This document shows positions 53,836 to 64,000 of a DNA stretch of 64,000 nt, piece after piece. The stretch is taken from NCBI GenBank assembly GCA_032622095.1, contig CP136065.1, forward strand, positions 62,479,094 to 62,543,093, written 5' to 3'. A model generated the notes under the pieces. It saw nothing but the letters and a program-made list of their open reading frames with translations, was not told the DNA's origin and did no database searches. The stretch comes from Siphonodentalium dalli (lineage: Eukaryota; Mollusca; Scaphopoda; Gadilida; Siphonodentaliidae). Both the position numbers and the translations under genes were made by a program. How positions within the stretch are numbered: position 1 is the stretch's first letter; each line of letters starts with the position of its first letter.

Positions 53836-54440
53836 TACTAAATCTCAATGATTTACGAAGTAAAACTCTACTATTGGGTAACAATTAATTCTAAATCCCA
53901 ATGATTTACGAAGTAAAACTCTACTATTGGGTAACAATGAGCATTATTGTCATGACAACTCCACACCTGCTTACTATTGTAAGTTGGGAACACTTAGGCG
54001 AAGAACTTTCCTTGTACCATATCCAAATAAAAGTCCCCCAAATCCAAAATGGCGCCCACAATGGCGGACAGATTTTGAATAATCACCGAAATTCCCTCAT
54101 ATTCACATCATTGGGCATTATTGTCGAGACAACTCCACCAATGCTTACAATTGAGTTGGAAATACTGAGGTGAGGTACTTACCTTACATTTCATGCAAGA
54201 AATTGTTTTCCAAATCGAAGATGGCGGCCAAAATGGCGACCGAAATTTGAAAACAAGTACATTCCTTTACTTTCTTACGATGGGCGTTATTGTTTCGCGA
54301 TTTCTTTCCACCATTACATGTTGATATGGAATAGTGACATGAAGTATTCATTAGGGTTTGGCAATTGATACTCACTGCCAAGATCGCTGCTAAATTGGCG
54401 GCTAGAAATTGAAAAGAAATCGATATTTTCATATATTAAT
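53836..54440. repeat. Degenerate tandem array with ATGGCGGCC palindromes, right part
   Basis: Begins with two copies of a 55-bp block (AATGATTTACGAAGTAAAAC, TATTGGGTAACAA), then units with AAAATGGCGCCCACAATGGC and AAGATGGCGGCCAAAATGGC. It continues the array interrupted at about 51.08 kb. No gene. Confidence 0.6.
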
Positions 54441-54956
54441 TTCAACTTTTTGTCATAATATCGGTATGTAAGGACGAAACTGTACATAAACCATCTACTA
54501 GTTCAACTCAAAACGCATAACATAGCTCGTATCCTTCTGGAAAGATGAAAAACCACAATTAATATCGCGATGTGGCATTTCGAAATCAGTCTCCACTTAG
54601 CGCCGATAATGGCCGTAGGTGCGTAGGTGCGCCGAATAGTTATATCAGAACAATTACCTGATAACAGATTCTGATTTGCCACGTCACGTCCATGATTATC
54701 TGGACCAGCTTCCATTTCTTTGTCTGATAAATCTAGGTCGCTCACACCGACAAAGTATTCACCACTTCCTGGGAGTAGGGTCCCTCTAATCATAACGTTT
54801 CAAACAATTCAATTTCCGGTGTCTAGCTTACGATTTTAAATATTTGCTAAATATGATATTTGTGCGTCATCTTGAACTAGGAATGCATATGGCCGATGTG
54901 TATACAAGCTTACAGAAGGTCATCTCTATGTATGTGTCTCATACCCCATGGGATAA
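54441..54956. other. Unannotated stretch
   Basis: No gene or repeat recognised. GTAGGTGCGTAGGTGCG near 54,614-54,630 is a small direct repeat. Confidence 0.35.
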
Positions 54957-55244
54957 CGACATGTACACCTGGCGAACCAGTTAGCTAGTCACTTCTTAAT
55001 AGATGGTTCGTCAACTCACAAACTCAGCGAACGCATTGGCATATATGGACAACTTCGACAGTGTTTCGAAGGTCTCATTCCCTTGGACAGATGTCTATCT
55101 GCCAAGGAGAAGACCCTAGTGTACAGACTACCCACACTTCTTGACCACTATCCGAAGCAAACTGTGACGCCCCGCAGTTGTCTCGTCGAATATCTCCCAG
55201 CAGAGAAGAACAACGCTCGCGGTGCTAGTGGACATGTGCCATGA
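54957..55244 (+). other. Open frame of 95 codons without an ATG start, possible exon or relic
   Basis: From after the TAA at 54954-54956 to the TGA at 55242-55244 the frame reads a balanced protein-like sequence (for example HLANQLASHFLIDGSSTHKL and EKTLVYRLPTLLDHYP, PAEKNNARGASGHVP). The region is also less AT-rich than its surroundings. There is no ATG at its start, and I do not recognise the family. It could be an internal exon or an eroded transposon gene. Confidence 0.3.
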
Positions 55245-55651
55245 TACTGGGAATGAAATGGGCCACTGTATACACCACCCCTACACCTGGTGCATGTTTA
55301 AGATATCAAATGTCATGCGTGTCGGTTTTATTTGGTGTGGTAAGATTGTATTTCCACATCCGTTTCGAAGCCTTTCTGATTCAACTACGTACACTTTTGT
55401 CTGGATAATACTATGCTAGCCTCCCTCAAAACAGTCGGATGGACTAAAGGGTAATGTCTTTATAGCATGAATATATGCGTGTTTTGTTATCCTCTCTCGG
55501 GGTTAGTGTCAGTATGTGGGCGGTATTATTCAAGAAAATGTCAGGAACTGTTTATTTCACTATGTATTTAAAGAACAATTTACAGTCTCGATGGCAATGG
55601 CTGTGGACGTTGGGGAACGCGACCTTTATGATCATATAGCTTTATATATAT

Positions 55652-56303
55652 ACTAGCTGATGAACCCGACGTTGTCCGGGCTATTCAAAAACCAAATTTC
55701 AAGTCGATAGCTCCACCCGTTTCCGAGCTCAAATTTCAAGTCGATAGCTCTACCCGTTTCCGAGATCTGGTCTGCGCATGCGCGAAGCTGGCGTCGCACG
55801 AGCTCGGCGACCCGATAAAATTCGTATCCGGGGCAAGATACATTCACATAGCAAATTTCAAGTCGATAGCTCCACCCGTTTCCGAGATCTGGTCTGCGCG
55901 TGCGCGAAGCTGTCGTCGCACGGGCTCGGCGACCCGATAAAATTCGTATCCGGGGTAAGATACAATCACGTACCAAATTTCAAGTCGATAGCTCCATCCG
56001 TTTCCGAGATCTCGTCTGCGCATGCACGAAGCTGGCGTCGCACGGGCTCGGCGACCCGATAAAATTCGTATCCGGGGTAAGATACATTCACATAGCAAAT
56101 TTCAAGTCGATAGCTCCACCCGTTTCCGAGATCTCGTCTGCGCATGCGCGAAGCTGGCGCCGCACGGGCTCGTCAATACGACAACGTCCACCGCCTGGTC
56201 AAACTACACACACCTACCAAGTTTCGTCCCGATCGGTCGAGAATCGTAGATTTGTATCAATGACATACAGACAGACATACAGACAGACAGACAGACAGAC
56301 AGA
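55652..56303 (+). mobile_element. LINE/SINE-type element with four to five internal 122-bp repeats
   Basis: Begins ACTAGCTGATGAACCCGACG, like the element at 45,580, and ends in ACATACAGACAGACAG. Between them a unit with CAAATTTCAAGTCGATAGCT, CGTTTCCGAGATCT, GCGCATGCGCGAAGCTG and CGGCGACCCGATAAAATTCG is repeated with a period near 122 bp (55,731-56,165). Arg-rich frames on both strands are translations of this repeat. Confidence 0.7.
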
Positions 56304-57599
56304 GGTCTTCAAAATGTGCCGCACGTCTTCCTTTTTTTGGATACATCGATCATAAAATCATTGAAAGCGACGGTGCCTGTTGTGATAATTCCTGTTTAGT
56401 TTGTCAGCGGTCATATGCACCGCTCATATGCAATTATAAATTATTATTGTCAGCGCTCATTTAAAAAATATTTGGGTTCAAGAAAATCCCCAGAACCAAA
56501 AATTATTTAATAAAAAAAAAATATTCTTCAGCGTATAAACTGTGTCATTCGATTTGGTGGCGTTCATCATTGTAATAACCACTTGACAGTCCACATAAGC
56601 AGCGATGATGATGATTTATTCTCGAATTCATATGAATATATAGAGAATTACAAAGAGTTATTTACAGAAGATAATATAAAAATTATGATAGGGTATATAC
56701 ATATTATATACATGTCTCCGGTGCAATGGGGAAATATTTCACCCGTCATGGGTTAATCGTTTTATCTTGGTGTACAAAGATGTCAGGTACGTTTTTTCTT
56801 TTTTATCTAACCTAATGAAAACAGAAGCACGTGTAAGCGGAATGTCGCTGATTGTGTGGAAAGTAAACAGGTAATCTAATAACGAAGATTGTCGATGTTT
56901 GTAACGGAAAATAGATATTACTATCAGTATCACTGACCTGAACTGTGGACTGCTGAAGTTTGATTTACACTGGGAATGTTCGGAAAATGATCTCAACAAA
57001 CATCCTATATGTTCGCTTATTGAGTTCATCACCTGAACATGCCGCCACAAATTACTGAGTTGGTATATAACATGCAACTTGTATCAGAATGACCTTCAAT
57101 TTCAGCGGTGTAATGGTAAATTTTAAATTATTGATTATATCGCCGGATAATTCTATATATACTAATTAACGGTTACTTATTAAATCTAGTGTGGTGGGTG
57201 GGTGCTGGTTTTGTCTGACCAATTTGCGGGCTTGTTCTGCGCAGAGTTGAGTTATATCATCTCCTGCTAATTGACACAGTTTGAATGAGCACAATCAACA
57301 GCATACGTATATATAAGCTTATATAATTGTATAATATAATCAATATAATTTATATCGCTATACATGTGTAGCCGACAGAACATGAGAACATTGTCATGTC
57401 TGCGGCGTGCAATAAGTTTTATATTATGCATAGTCAAATGGAAGTGCTACATCGTACATCACACGGAGTGAATTAGTATAACTACCATCTGTATGATGCA
57501 GAATGTCGCAGCTTACAGTTGGCCATGCAAAATATCGACACGCTGTACAAACTAATAATGAAAATAATAACATAGTGAAGAATAGGAATATATAATTCA
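56304..57599. other. Non-coding; likely includes the 3' UTR of the minus-strand LINE
   Basis: No gene supported. The part nearest 57,599 must be the LINE 3' UTR, but its end (tail repeat) could not be placed. AT-rich sequence with (TATA)n near 57,305-57,350. Confidence 0.4.
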
Positions 57600-58238
57600 T
57601 CAGGGTATGCGTACATGTACATTTGAGAGTTCAATGTGGACTTTCCTAAAAAGTATGCATACTTGGTTAAGGATTGCGCGGTCATGTGAATTCAAAATTT
57701 CGTCCATGATTATAATGTTCGCTTTTCCGCGGTATTCTTCTGGAATAAATTTCTCCCTTATATTTTGGAATTCTTTGCATTCGAGTAAATAGTGGAACTC
57801 ATCAGCGATCATGCTAGTGTTACATAAGGGGCATTTTCTGTCTTTGTGACTTGTCCCATTCCACCTCCCTGTCTCGATTGGGAGGTTGTGGTTAGCTGTT
57901 CGGAGCCTACATACATCTATTCGATTTTTCCTTTCTAAGATTTCCAGATATTTTTCAAAAGTTATATCGTGTTTAAATATGCGATAAATCTTGCCTCTAC
58001 TTGATTTGTCTCTTTCGGATTCCCACTTTGTCTTGAAATCCCTGATAAGACTACATTTAACACAATCGATAAATTGGCTCACACATAATATTTTTTCAGA
58101 GGTCATTAATTGTGATTGCCCACAGTCAAATAAAATTTCTTTAATGTGTCTTATCCATTTAAAACGACATGCATCTGCTTCACTCAGAAGTCTTAGTGAC
58201 AACTCATATAGTATTTTTCCATAACGTTCTTCAGTCAT
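57600..58238 (-). pseudogene. LINE 2, C-terminal segment of the EN-RT protein with zinc knuckle
   Basis: 212 codons from an ATG at 58,238 to the TGA at 57,602-57,600. It lies in the same reading frame as the RT segment upstream, separated only by a TAA (58,244-58,242) and one sense codon. It contains LRTANHNLPIETGRW, then CPLCN-x8-H-x4-C, the CCHC-type motif and thumb-downstream region typical of the C-terminus of L2/CR1/Jockey-group ORF2 proteins. The segment is thus the displaced end of the same protein, not a separate gene. Confidence 0.85.
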
Positions 58239-58241
58239 ATT

Positions 58242-59699
58242 TTAAATTTTCGTCCAATATTTCAGTATTCTCAGTTTTATTGTGATTTCTAGTGGATATC
58301 TTCCAGATTCACCATATATCATCAAATTGGGGGTTGATGGTTTCAAATTCATGACATGCTTTAGAAATTTGCGGTGGACATTTTCGAGCACCTGGTTGTC
58401 ACCATAACCCCACACCTCGCAGCCATACAATAAAATCGGTAGCACCTGGGAATCAAATAAATCGAGTTGGTTAGCTAATGAAAGACAATTTGTTCTTGAT
58501 CGTTTTATAACAGAGTACATGGCATGTGTAGCTTTTGTGGCAAGGGTTTGTTTTGCTTCAGAATATGAACCCGATTTTGTGTGAATAATGCCCAAGTAGT
58601 TGAACTTTTTCACTACTTCAAGCTTAATGCCGTCAAAGTTGAATTCTGTTTTCCGAGGTAAACTACGTTTCGAAATTAACAAAATTTTTGATTTATCTTT
58701 ATTCACTGTCAATTTCCATGTCGTACAGTACTTGCTGAATGCATTAAGTTCTGTCTTTAATTTTTTTGGGGTCTCAGCCATGAGTACTGTATCATCTGCA
58801 TATAGTACAAGCAGTATTTTTATGTAGGTTTTCAATTCTATTTCAATCTGGTTTGATATTTTTGAGAGGCCAACGATGCCTTCCTTGGTCATGACGTTTT
58901 CCAGATCGTTCAAATATAGAGAAAATAGTATGGGGGATAGATTCGTACCCTGTCGAACTCCTGACAAACATGGGAAGGGGGCAGAATATTCAGTCCCTAG
59001 TTTGACAGAAGACTTAATATTCTGATACATATTTGTAATAACTCGGAAAAACTTTCCATTAATATCATATGTCCGTAACTTTTGCCAGAGCCCGGGTCTC
59101 CACACCCTATCAAACGCTTTCTCGAAATCAATAAAAGCACAGTAGAGGTTAGAGTTCAAATTTCTGGTTAGTTCAGTTAATATGTGTATAGTGAAAATAT
59201 TATCAACAGTTGAGTATCCCTTTCGGAAGCCGGCTTGGTTTTCTTGGAGAATGTCATTAGTTTCTATAAATTCGTACATTCTATTTGAGAGTATTTTTGT
59301 GAATAGTTTTCCAAAGCAACTAAGGATTGTGATAGGTCTGTAGTTTTGGGGGTTTTTTGGGTCTCCTTTATTCTTAAAGATAGGGACTATGGCCCCTATG
59401 CCCCATGTTTCCGGTATACATCCGGAATCAAGTACATAGTTAAATACTCTACAATAGATATTTAACATTTTTTCAGATGATGCTTTTAAATATTCATTCA
59501 GTATCATGTCCTGTCCACATGCTTTATTGTTTTTCAGGCTGTGTAGTGCCGTTTTAATTTCATCAGTACAAATCGGACGATTTAGGAATTCATTGCTCTC
59601 GGAGTTTTCGTGTGCAGTATTTGTAACATAGCTATCCTGCACTGTGGTATTTATTTCACGATAATAGTTTTCGAGAGTGTCGATGTCAATAGGTGGCAC
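58242..59699 (-). pseudogene. LINE 2, reverse transcriptase segment
   Basis: 485 codons. RT blocks are in order: NNKACGQD, NPQNYRPITILSCFGKLF, ENQAGFRKGYST, FIDFEKAFDRVW (catalytic Asp), LSGVRQGTNLSPILFSLYLN and LYADDT (residues 299-304, intact YADD). The frame is continuous with the endonuclease segment upstream through a TAG at 59,732-59,730 that follows NPKKF, a place where related proteins usually have Trp (NPKKFW). A TGG to TAG mutation is therefore likely. It ends at the TAA 58,244-58,242. Confidence 0.9.
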
Positions 59700-59729
59700 A
59701 CTACTCTTAGTACGGTTATTTAAAGCAGC

Positions 59730-62420
59730 CTAAAATTTCTTTGGGTTTTTATATTTCATGCATGCGATTTCCCGAGAGGCTTTATCCCTATGTTCGCCAA
59801 TGGCAGCGTTCATTTTTCTTTTATACTCCCGTGCTTTTTCGCGTATATTTTGTTTTGAATCTATATTAAGGGATTTTTTGTATTGTCTAATTGCCTTCCT
59901 ATACTCTTTTCTGGCTGTACAACATACGTTTGTGAACCATGGTTTATTATAACGCCGTTTTTTCGAATTCGTTTTCTTGGTTTTCATACTAAAGGAAGTA
60001 TCTGCTGCAGTTAACAATACCTGTGATATCATATTCACAATTTGATTAATATCTGAGGGGGTTACCTCCTCATTTTCCATCTTGTCGAGAAATAAGTTGA
60101 CATTATTAATTCCATTGGGATCGATATTCCACGTGAACTCACTTGCCTTTCCCTCTTCCCACTTTCTGATTGGGTTTTCGTTGGTTTTACTGTTTTGTGG
60201 TTCTACTGTGGTTTTAGGTTCAACAGAGGGGAGGGTAATTTCCGTCATTATGGGGCAATGTTCATCGGAAAATAAATCACAGAAAATTCCGACAGATAAA
60301 TGTGTCAATAGCTTAAGGGCATGGGCAGAACAAATCATATAGTCGACTGCCGACGCATCGCGGCAGGTAAGTTTTCCAATGCCAGAGTCACTTCCGACTC
60401 GTCCATTTGCAATAAAAAACTCGTTACATTTACAAAATTGTAGAAGTTTTTGTCCCTGTGAATTCTTCGTTCTATCTTGGTTTGACCTTACTTTTGGTAG
60501 ACCAGCTATATCGAGATGCATAGAGGTATCCACAGCAGTTAGTTCTATTTCAGGTATAACGAAGTTCCTTTCATCCGTTGTTATATAGTCAGTGTCAATT
60601 GATGTGCGGGCATTAAAGTCCCCAGTTAGAAAAACATGGTCTGTGTTTCCCCTCAAATTTAGGTAATCAGTCAGGATTTGTGTAAATGCATCTTCTGAGG
60701 CGTACCGACTATTTTCGGGTGGACTATAGATCGCACCTATTACTATCTTACTTTCCCCAGAATGAATCTCGACCCAGTGTACGTATTGACATTTTGTATC
60801 TATGATTCGGGTTGAGCTTACTAACTCATTTTTAATCCCAATAACAATACCTCCTGATCTCCCCCTGGACAGTTGGGATCTGTTTTTCATATACAAAGTA
60901 TAATCAGGTAGGTTTAGTTGGTCACAATCATCCGTTTTAGTTTCAGAGAAGCATAGTATATCATGTTCTCTACACAATTCTATAAACTCCGGATAAAGAA
61001 GTTTTTTTCGTAATCCACAAACATTAAGTGCCAAAATTTTCAGTGTTTTGGAATTCGCAGAATTCGAAATATTTACCTCATGTTGCTGGTTTTGTATTGT
61101 TTCGTGACACGTATCATTATTTAGGCTATTTGTATTAAGCCTAGTATCAGTTGGGTAGGACATTATGCGATTTCTTATTTCATTATATTCGTGGTCTATT
61201 TCAGTTTGGTCCAACGAGCCCATATCGACCTGACCTACATGTATATTTATAGCTGGCATCCCGTGTTCATGTGAATATTTATGCATGTTCAAATCGGGCA
61301 ATATCAAAGGGGTGTCAGTACATGCACCATTACCTGAAAAATATTCCGGGCATGACAATGTCATCCCGTCACATGCGGTGTCATTATATACAGAGATAAT
61401 ATCATCATATATATCAACATAACTATTTTTACAATCATAAATATAGTTAATTTCGCGTGTGTTTTCATCGTGTGCGCGAATGGTATTGCTTTGGTGCAAA
61501 ATTAATCTTGTTTCGGCAAGTAACTGTGATAAATCCGATGAGTCTTCCTCGGGACAAAAGCCCACATTTATTCCGCTTGTTTGATCACGCTTTCCCGTTA
61601 CTGAGTGTTGGTTAGCCGACATCTGATTACTGTGTTCGGCGGTTATTCGAGCGTAGCTATCAATAGGCAATTCACAAGCAGTTACTGTTGGTCGAAATTG
61701 GCCCGACGAGATTGCACCATTATGACCGGTGGTTGGCAGAAAGATATCGCGAATGTAATCTGATTGTTTACAAATAATGGTAGGTGACATGGCTACTTTA
61801 TTTATAGCTGTTAGCGGGGAACTCCCTTCGATGGATTTTCCAGCTTGGTCAACCGTTTCGCAGAATTGACTGTTTTCCATATTATGGTTATTGTAATCCG
61901 ATTTCAACATGTTTGTAGCTTGGCCTTGAAGATCACACATTGGCGACATTTTATCGTTAAACCCTGTTTTCAGTGGGTATAAAAATGACATGTCTGTATA
62001 ATCGTCTGGGTCACTATCATGGATAGACTCGCATGAGGTGTCAGGATCTGTACATGCTAAAAAAGGTTTCAAGGTATTTTTGTTTAAAGAGCCATCATGT
62101 TGGGGGCTCGCTAAATTATTTCCAAAATATGTCGGGACTCTATTCCCGTATATTATTTCATGGGATTGTGTGAGTATATGCGATAATGTTTGGTACGAGT
62201 GATTTATTGTGTGTTCTGGACTGGGCGTGGTCGTTTTTGATTCACGGTTAAACGAGAGACCGTTTCTGTTTCTGCCATGGGTGATCTTCCAGTTCAAGCC
62301 TTCAGTTTGATAGTTACCTACCAAACTGTTGTTTTGGCATGGGGTACATACATTGTTAATATTAGTGATATTGTTATTATTAGTGATATTGTCATATTGT
62401 TTATTTTCCCCATCGGGCAC
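59730..62420 (-). pseudogene. LINE 2, long linker plus AP endonuclease segment
   Basis: 896 codons beginning at a GTG two codons after the TGA that ends the esterase segment; the first in-frame ATG is only at residue 144. Residues 1-455 are polar and Asn/Ser/Thr-rich with no recognised domain. Residues about 459-730 are an APE-type endonuclease: LNVCGL (Asn466), SETK (Glu493), GDFNA (Asp601, Asn603), VDYM (Asp693) and SDEHCP (Asp719, His721). The end, KNPKKF, stops at a TAG. The endonuclease residues are all present, so damage is limited to the stop codons. Confidence 0.88.
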
Positions 62421-62423
62421 ACA

Positions 62424-63269
62424 TCAAGCATACACCTTTGCTTGTTTGTTCTGTGCTTTCGGTGGAGTTGACAGGTTCCTTTTTCGGCTACCCTTAACAC
62501 CAGATGCCGATGCCTGAATGAACGACTCAGTTAGTTTCTCCCTTCCGACTGGGCTGAGGTGAATGCCTCGCTTGTCCTTCTCACTGAATAGTTCTTTTCG
62601 CACTCCGTCGACGCCCGAGAACTTATTGTATGTGTCAATGAATTCATACTTCTCCCTTTTGGAGCACAGCTTTTCCATAAAGTCATTCACGACTATGGCT
62701 GCAGAATTATGGTCCTGAGCTACCAAGCTATTTCCTCTTCTTGGTGGAACACTACACATGCTCAGATTGGCATTGGGGAACACAGTTTCGATTTCAACAA
62801 GCGCCTCAGTCATGTTGAGTATAGCTGAGCTGGCACTTAAGTTATTTTTGGTGAGGTCATTGGTGCCAAGATGCACTATCACTGAACTCACACTTTCGGG
62901 CGATTTTCCGACTATTTCATCCTTCATAGCATTATCCAGCAGGTTTGATATCTCTGCGTATGTTGCTCCACTAACCGAAAAGTTTTTGATGTTTGGCTTA
63001 TTTACATTGAGTCCGACACAGTTACTCGCACCCAGGATCACAGTGTTAACAACACCCTCTTCAGCTGGGCTTATGTCTTCAGCAGAGTCCGCATTAAGGT
63101 TAATCCAGTCCTCGAGGTTGTCGTGTGTACCCCGTCGGTCATGACTATCGCTCACCTTGTCACGTTGATTGCCTTGTTGTGTCGGCTGTGGATCGCCGGC
63201 AGGCGGTCTTTGTTGTCTGTCTCGCTGACCGAGTCGTTCGGGGCCTTGTTGTGTCTGCTGCGATCACAT
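62424..63269 (-). pseudogene. LINE 2, N-terminal SGNH-type esterase segment
   Basis: The frame is open from 63,263 to the TGA at 62,426-62,424. An ATG at 63,269-63,267 is followed at once by TGA, and an upstream in-frame TAG marks the likely true start. The segment has the same hydrolase blocks as ORF1 of the other LINE: ILGASN, SVSGATY, HLGTND and DKRGIH with conserved spacing (block I about 35 residues after a GTG at 63,155). A Gln/Arg-rich N-terminus precedes it and a basic KGSRKRN end follows. There is no RRM or coiled-coil region, unlike the 858-residue ORF1 at 19.0 kb. It is followed in the same frame by the linker-endonuclease segment. Confidence 0.8.
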
Positions 63270-63400
63270 ACAACGCACAACGAGCTACTGATCCTTCGTT
63301 AGCAACTGATCCTGAATCGTCGAGTTGAATGGTGTCAACACGTAGGATTGCTGTGTAGACGTGGCTCGAATTGATATATTATAATTAAAAGTCGACGACC

Positions 63401-63747
63401 ACAAGCAGGTGCCCCCCCCGAAATGATTTTCTTAGGAAGTTGGCATTTTCGAAGAAAAAAAATAGAAAGAAATGAAAATCCTTAAAACAATTTAAATTAG
63501 AAAAGTAAAACGTTTTCTAAGTCAAGAATTGGGAATAAGTCTGTGATAAACACATTTTTTCTGTCGTCGATATATATTAGCAACATTATCGATTTATGTG
63601 TATAAATATCCTAAAGTTTCAATTCTCGACATTTGAAACTGTGGGAGGAGTTGATTACACAATGAAGGTACCCAAAATCAAAACGGTAAAACATTGTTCA
63701 AAGTCAAGAAAGGGGAATAATTCGGTGAAAGATTATTTTTTCCGTCT
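63401..63747. other. AT-rich stretch without a gene
   Basis: A short C run lies at 63,411-63,419, then A-rich sequence. Nothing else recognised. Confidence 0.4.
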
Positions 63748-63999
63748 TCAATATACATGTTGTACATTTACAATGGCTGCGGACACGCATACCACAGTAG
63801 CGATGGCATAGTAGGTGTGACCATTTATTATGGTGGAGTTTGGTGACAGTTGGTCGTCATAATTAATATGCCACCAAATAACACATCCCACATTCCACAG
63901 TCGGACCTCCAGAGAGCTTGGATCGCCACCTCTCAGGATGACTACGCCACCGCTTATCCCAACTAGTGTAACTACAATGCTGGACTCCATGCATGTCAC
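63748..63999 (-). other. Open frame at the window end, hydrophobic, unrecognised
   Basis: An 83-codon minus frame with a hydrophobic N-terminal stretch (SSIVVTLVGISGGVVIL) and a second one near the end (YYAIATVVCVSAAIV). It could be an exon of a membrane protein continuing past the window, but no family is recognised and composition alone could produce it. Confidence 0.2.
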
Positions 64000-64000
64000 G

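Larger units (their letters stand above)
57600..63400 (-). mobile_element. Second non-LTR retrotransposon, single frame with in-frame stops (ends approximate)
   Basis: From the ATG at 63,269 to the TGA at 57,600 one frame of 1,890 codons encodes esterase, linker, endonuclease, reverse transcriptase and CCHC knuckle, interrupted by four stops (63,266-63,264; 62,426-62,424; 59,732-59,730; 58,244-58,242) and no frameshift. It is a recent, inactive copy. The 5' and 3' ends are not resolved. Confidence 0.85.

Noticed and set aside
55653-56355. Arg-rich frames on both strands
   Set aside because: Translations of the 122-bp repeat in a short retroelement.

Overview
The window is eukaryotic and looks like an invertebrate metazoan, AT-rich and dominated by repeats. 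I cannot name the species; a marine invertebrate is plausible from the repeat mix and the C2H2 finger style (CDVCLKRF with HTGEK linkers), but that is inference. There are no bacterial-style operons. Most of the DNA is (1) a locally duplicated family of C2H2 zinc-finger (ZNF) exons and (2) transposable elements of several classes. Only a few long reading frames look like real coding sequence.

Layout. 1-313 (minus): the first about 104 codons of an acidic, charged protein that runs off the window. 1.1-11.7 kb: old satellite-like repeats, a degraded ZNF exon (copy A, 4.2-5.7 kb), a minisatellite and hairpin-forming arrays. 11.2-12.7 kb: ZNF copy B, split by an 863-bp hAT-like insertion with an 8-bp target duplication. 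12.7-18 kb: minisatellites, a TTAA-flanked element and a LINE ORF2 C-terminal fragment. 19.0-25.97 kb (plus): an apparently intact two-ORF LINE. 26.4-31.0 kb: duplication unit with ZNF copy C (frameshifted), carrying a 1.55-kb terminal-inverted-repeat element that is absent from the sister unit. 37.4-40.45 kb: ZNF copy D, whose front part has become a run of sixteen 75-bp repeats. 40.45-43.5 kb: ZNF copy E, the only intact one, with 14 consecutive C2H2 fingers. 43.5-50.2 kb: minisatellite, then sequence paralogous to 33-35 kb, interrupted by at least four insertions including a 1.76-kb foldback element. 50.4-54.4 kb: a degenerate tandem array split by a single-exon Crypton-type tyrosine recombinase gene, a perfect-looking hairpin and a TA-flanked MITE. 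55.6-56.3 kb: a short LINE/SINE-type repeat with internal 122-bp repeats. 57.6-63.3 kb (minus): a second LINE that reads as one 1,890-codon frame interrupted only by in-frame stop codons.

How the parts relate. The two LINEs belong to different families, but both encode an SGNH-type esterase ahead of an endonuclease/reverse transcriptase. In the first, the esterase is combined with a C-terminal RRM. In the second, it seems ancestrally fused in frame to the EN-RT. The ZNF copies share a 3' splice site and upstream sequence, so they are duplicates of one locus. Comparing sister copies gives empty sites that define several insertions to the base.

Most notable signals: the SGNH+RRM ORF1; the single-frame SGNH-EN-RT LINE; the Crypton with repeated CAACAGTTCG motifs on both sides; and the conversion of a zinc finger into a cysteine-free 25-residue repeat tract.
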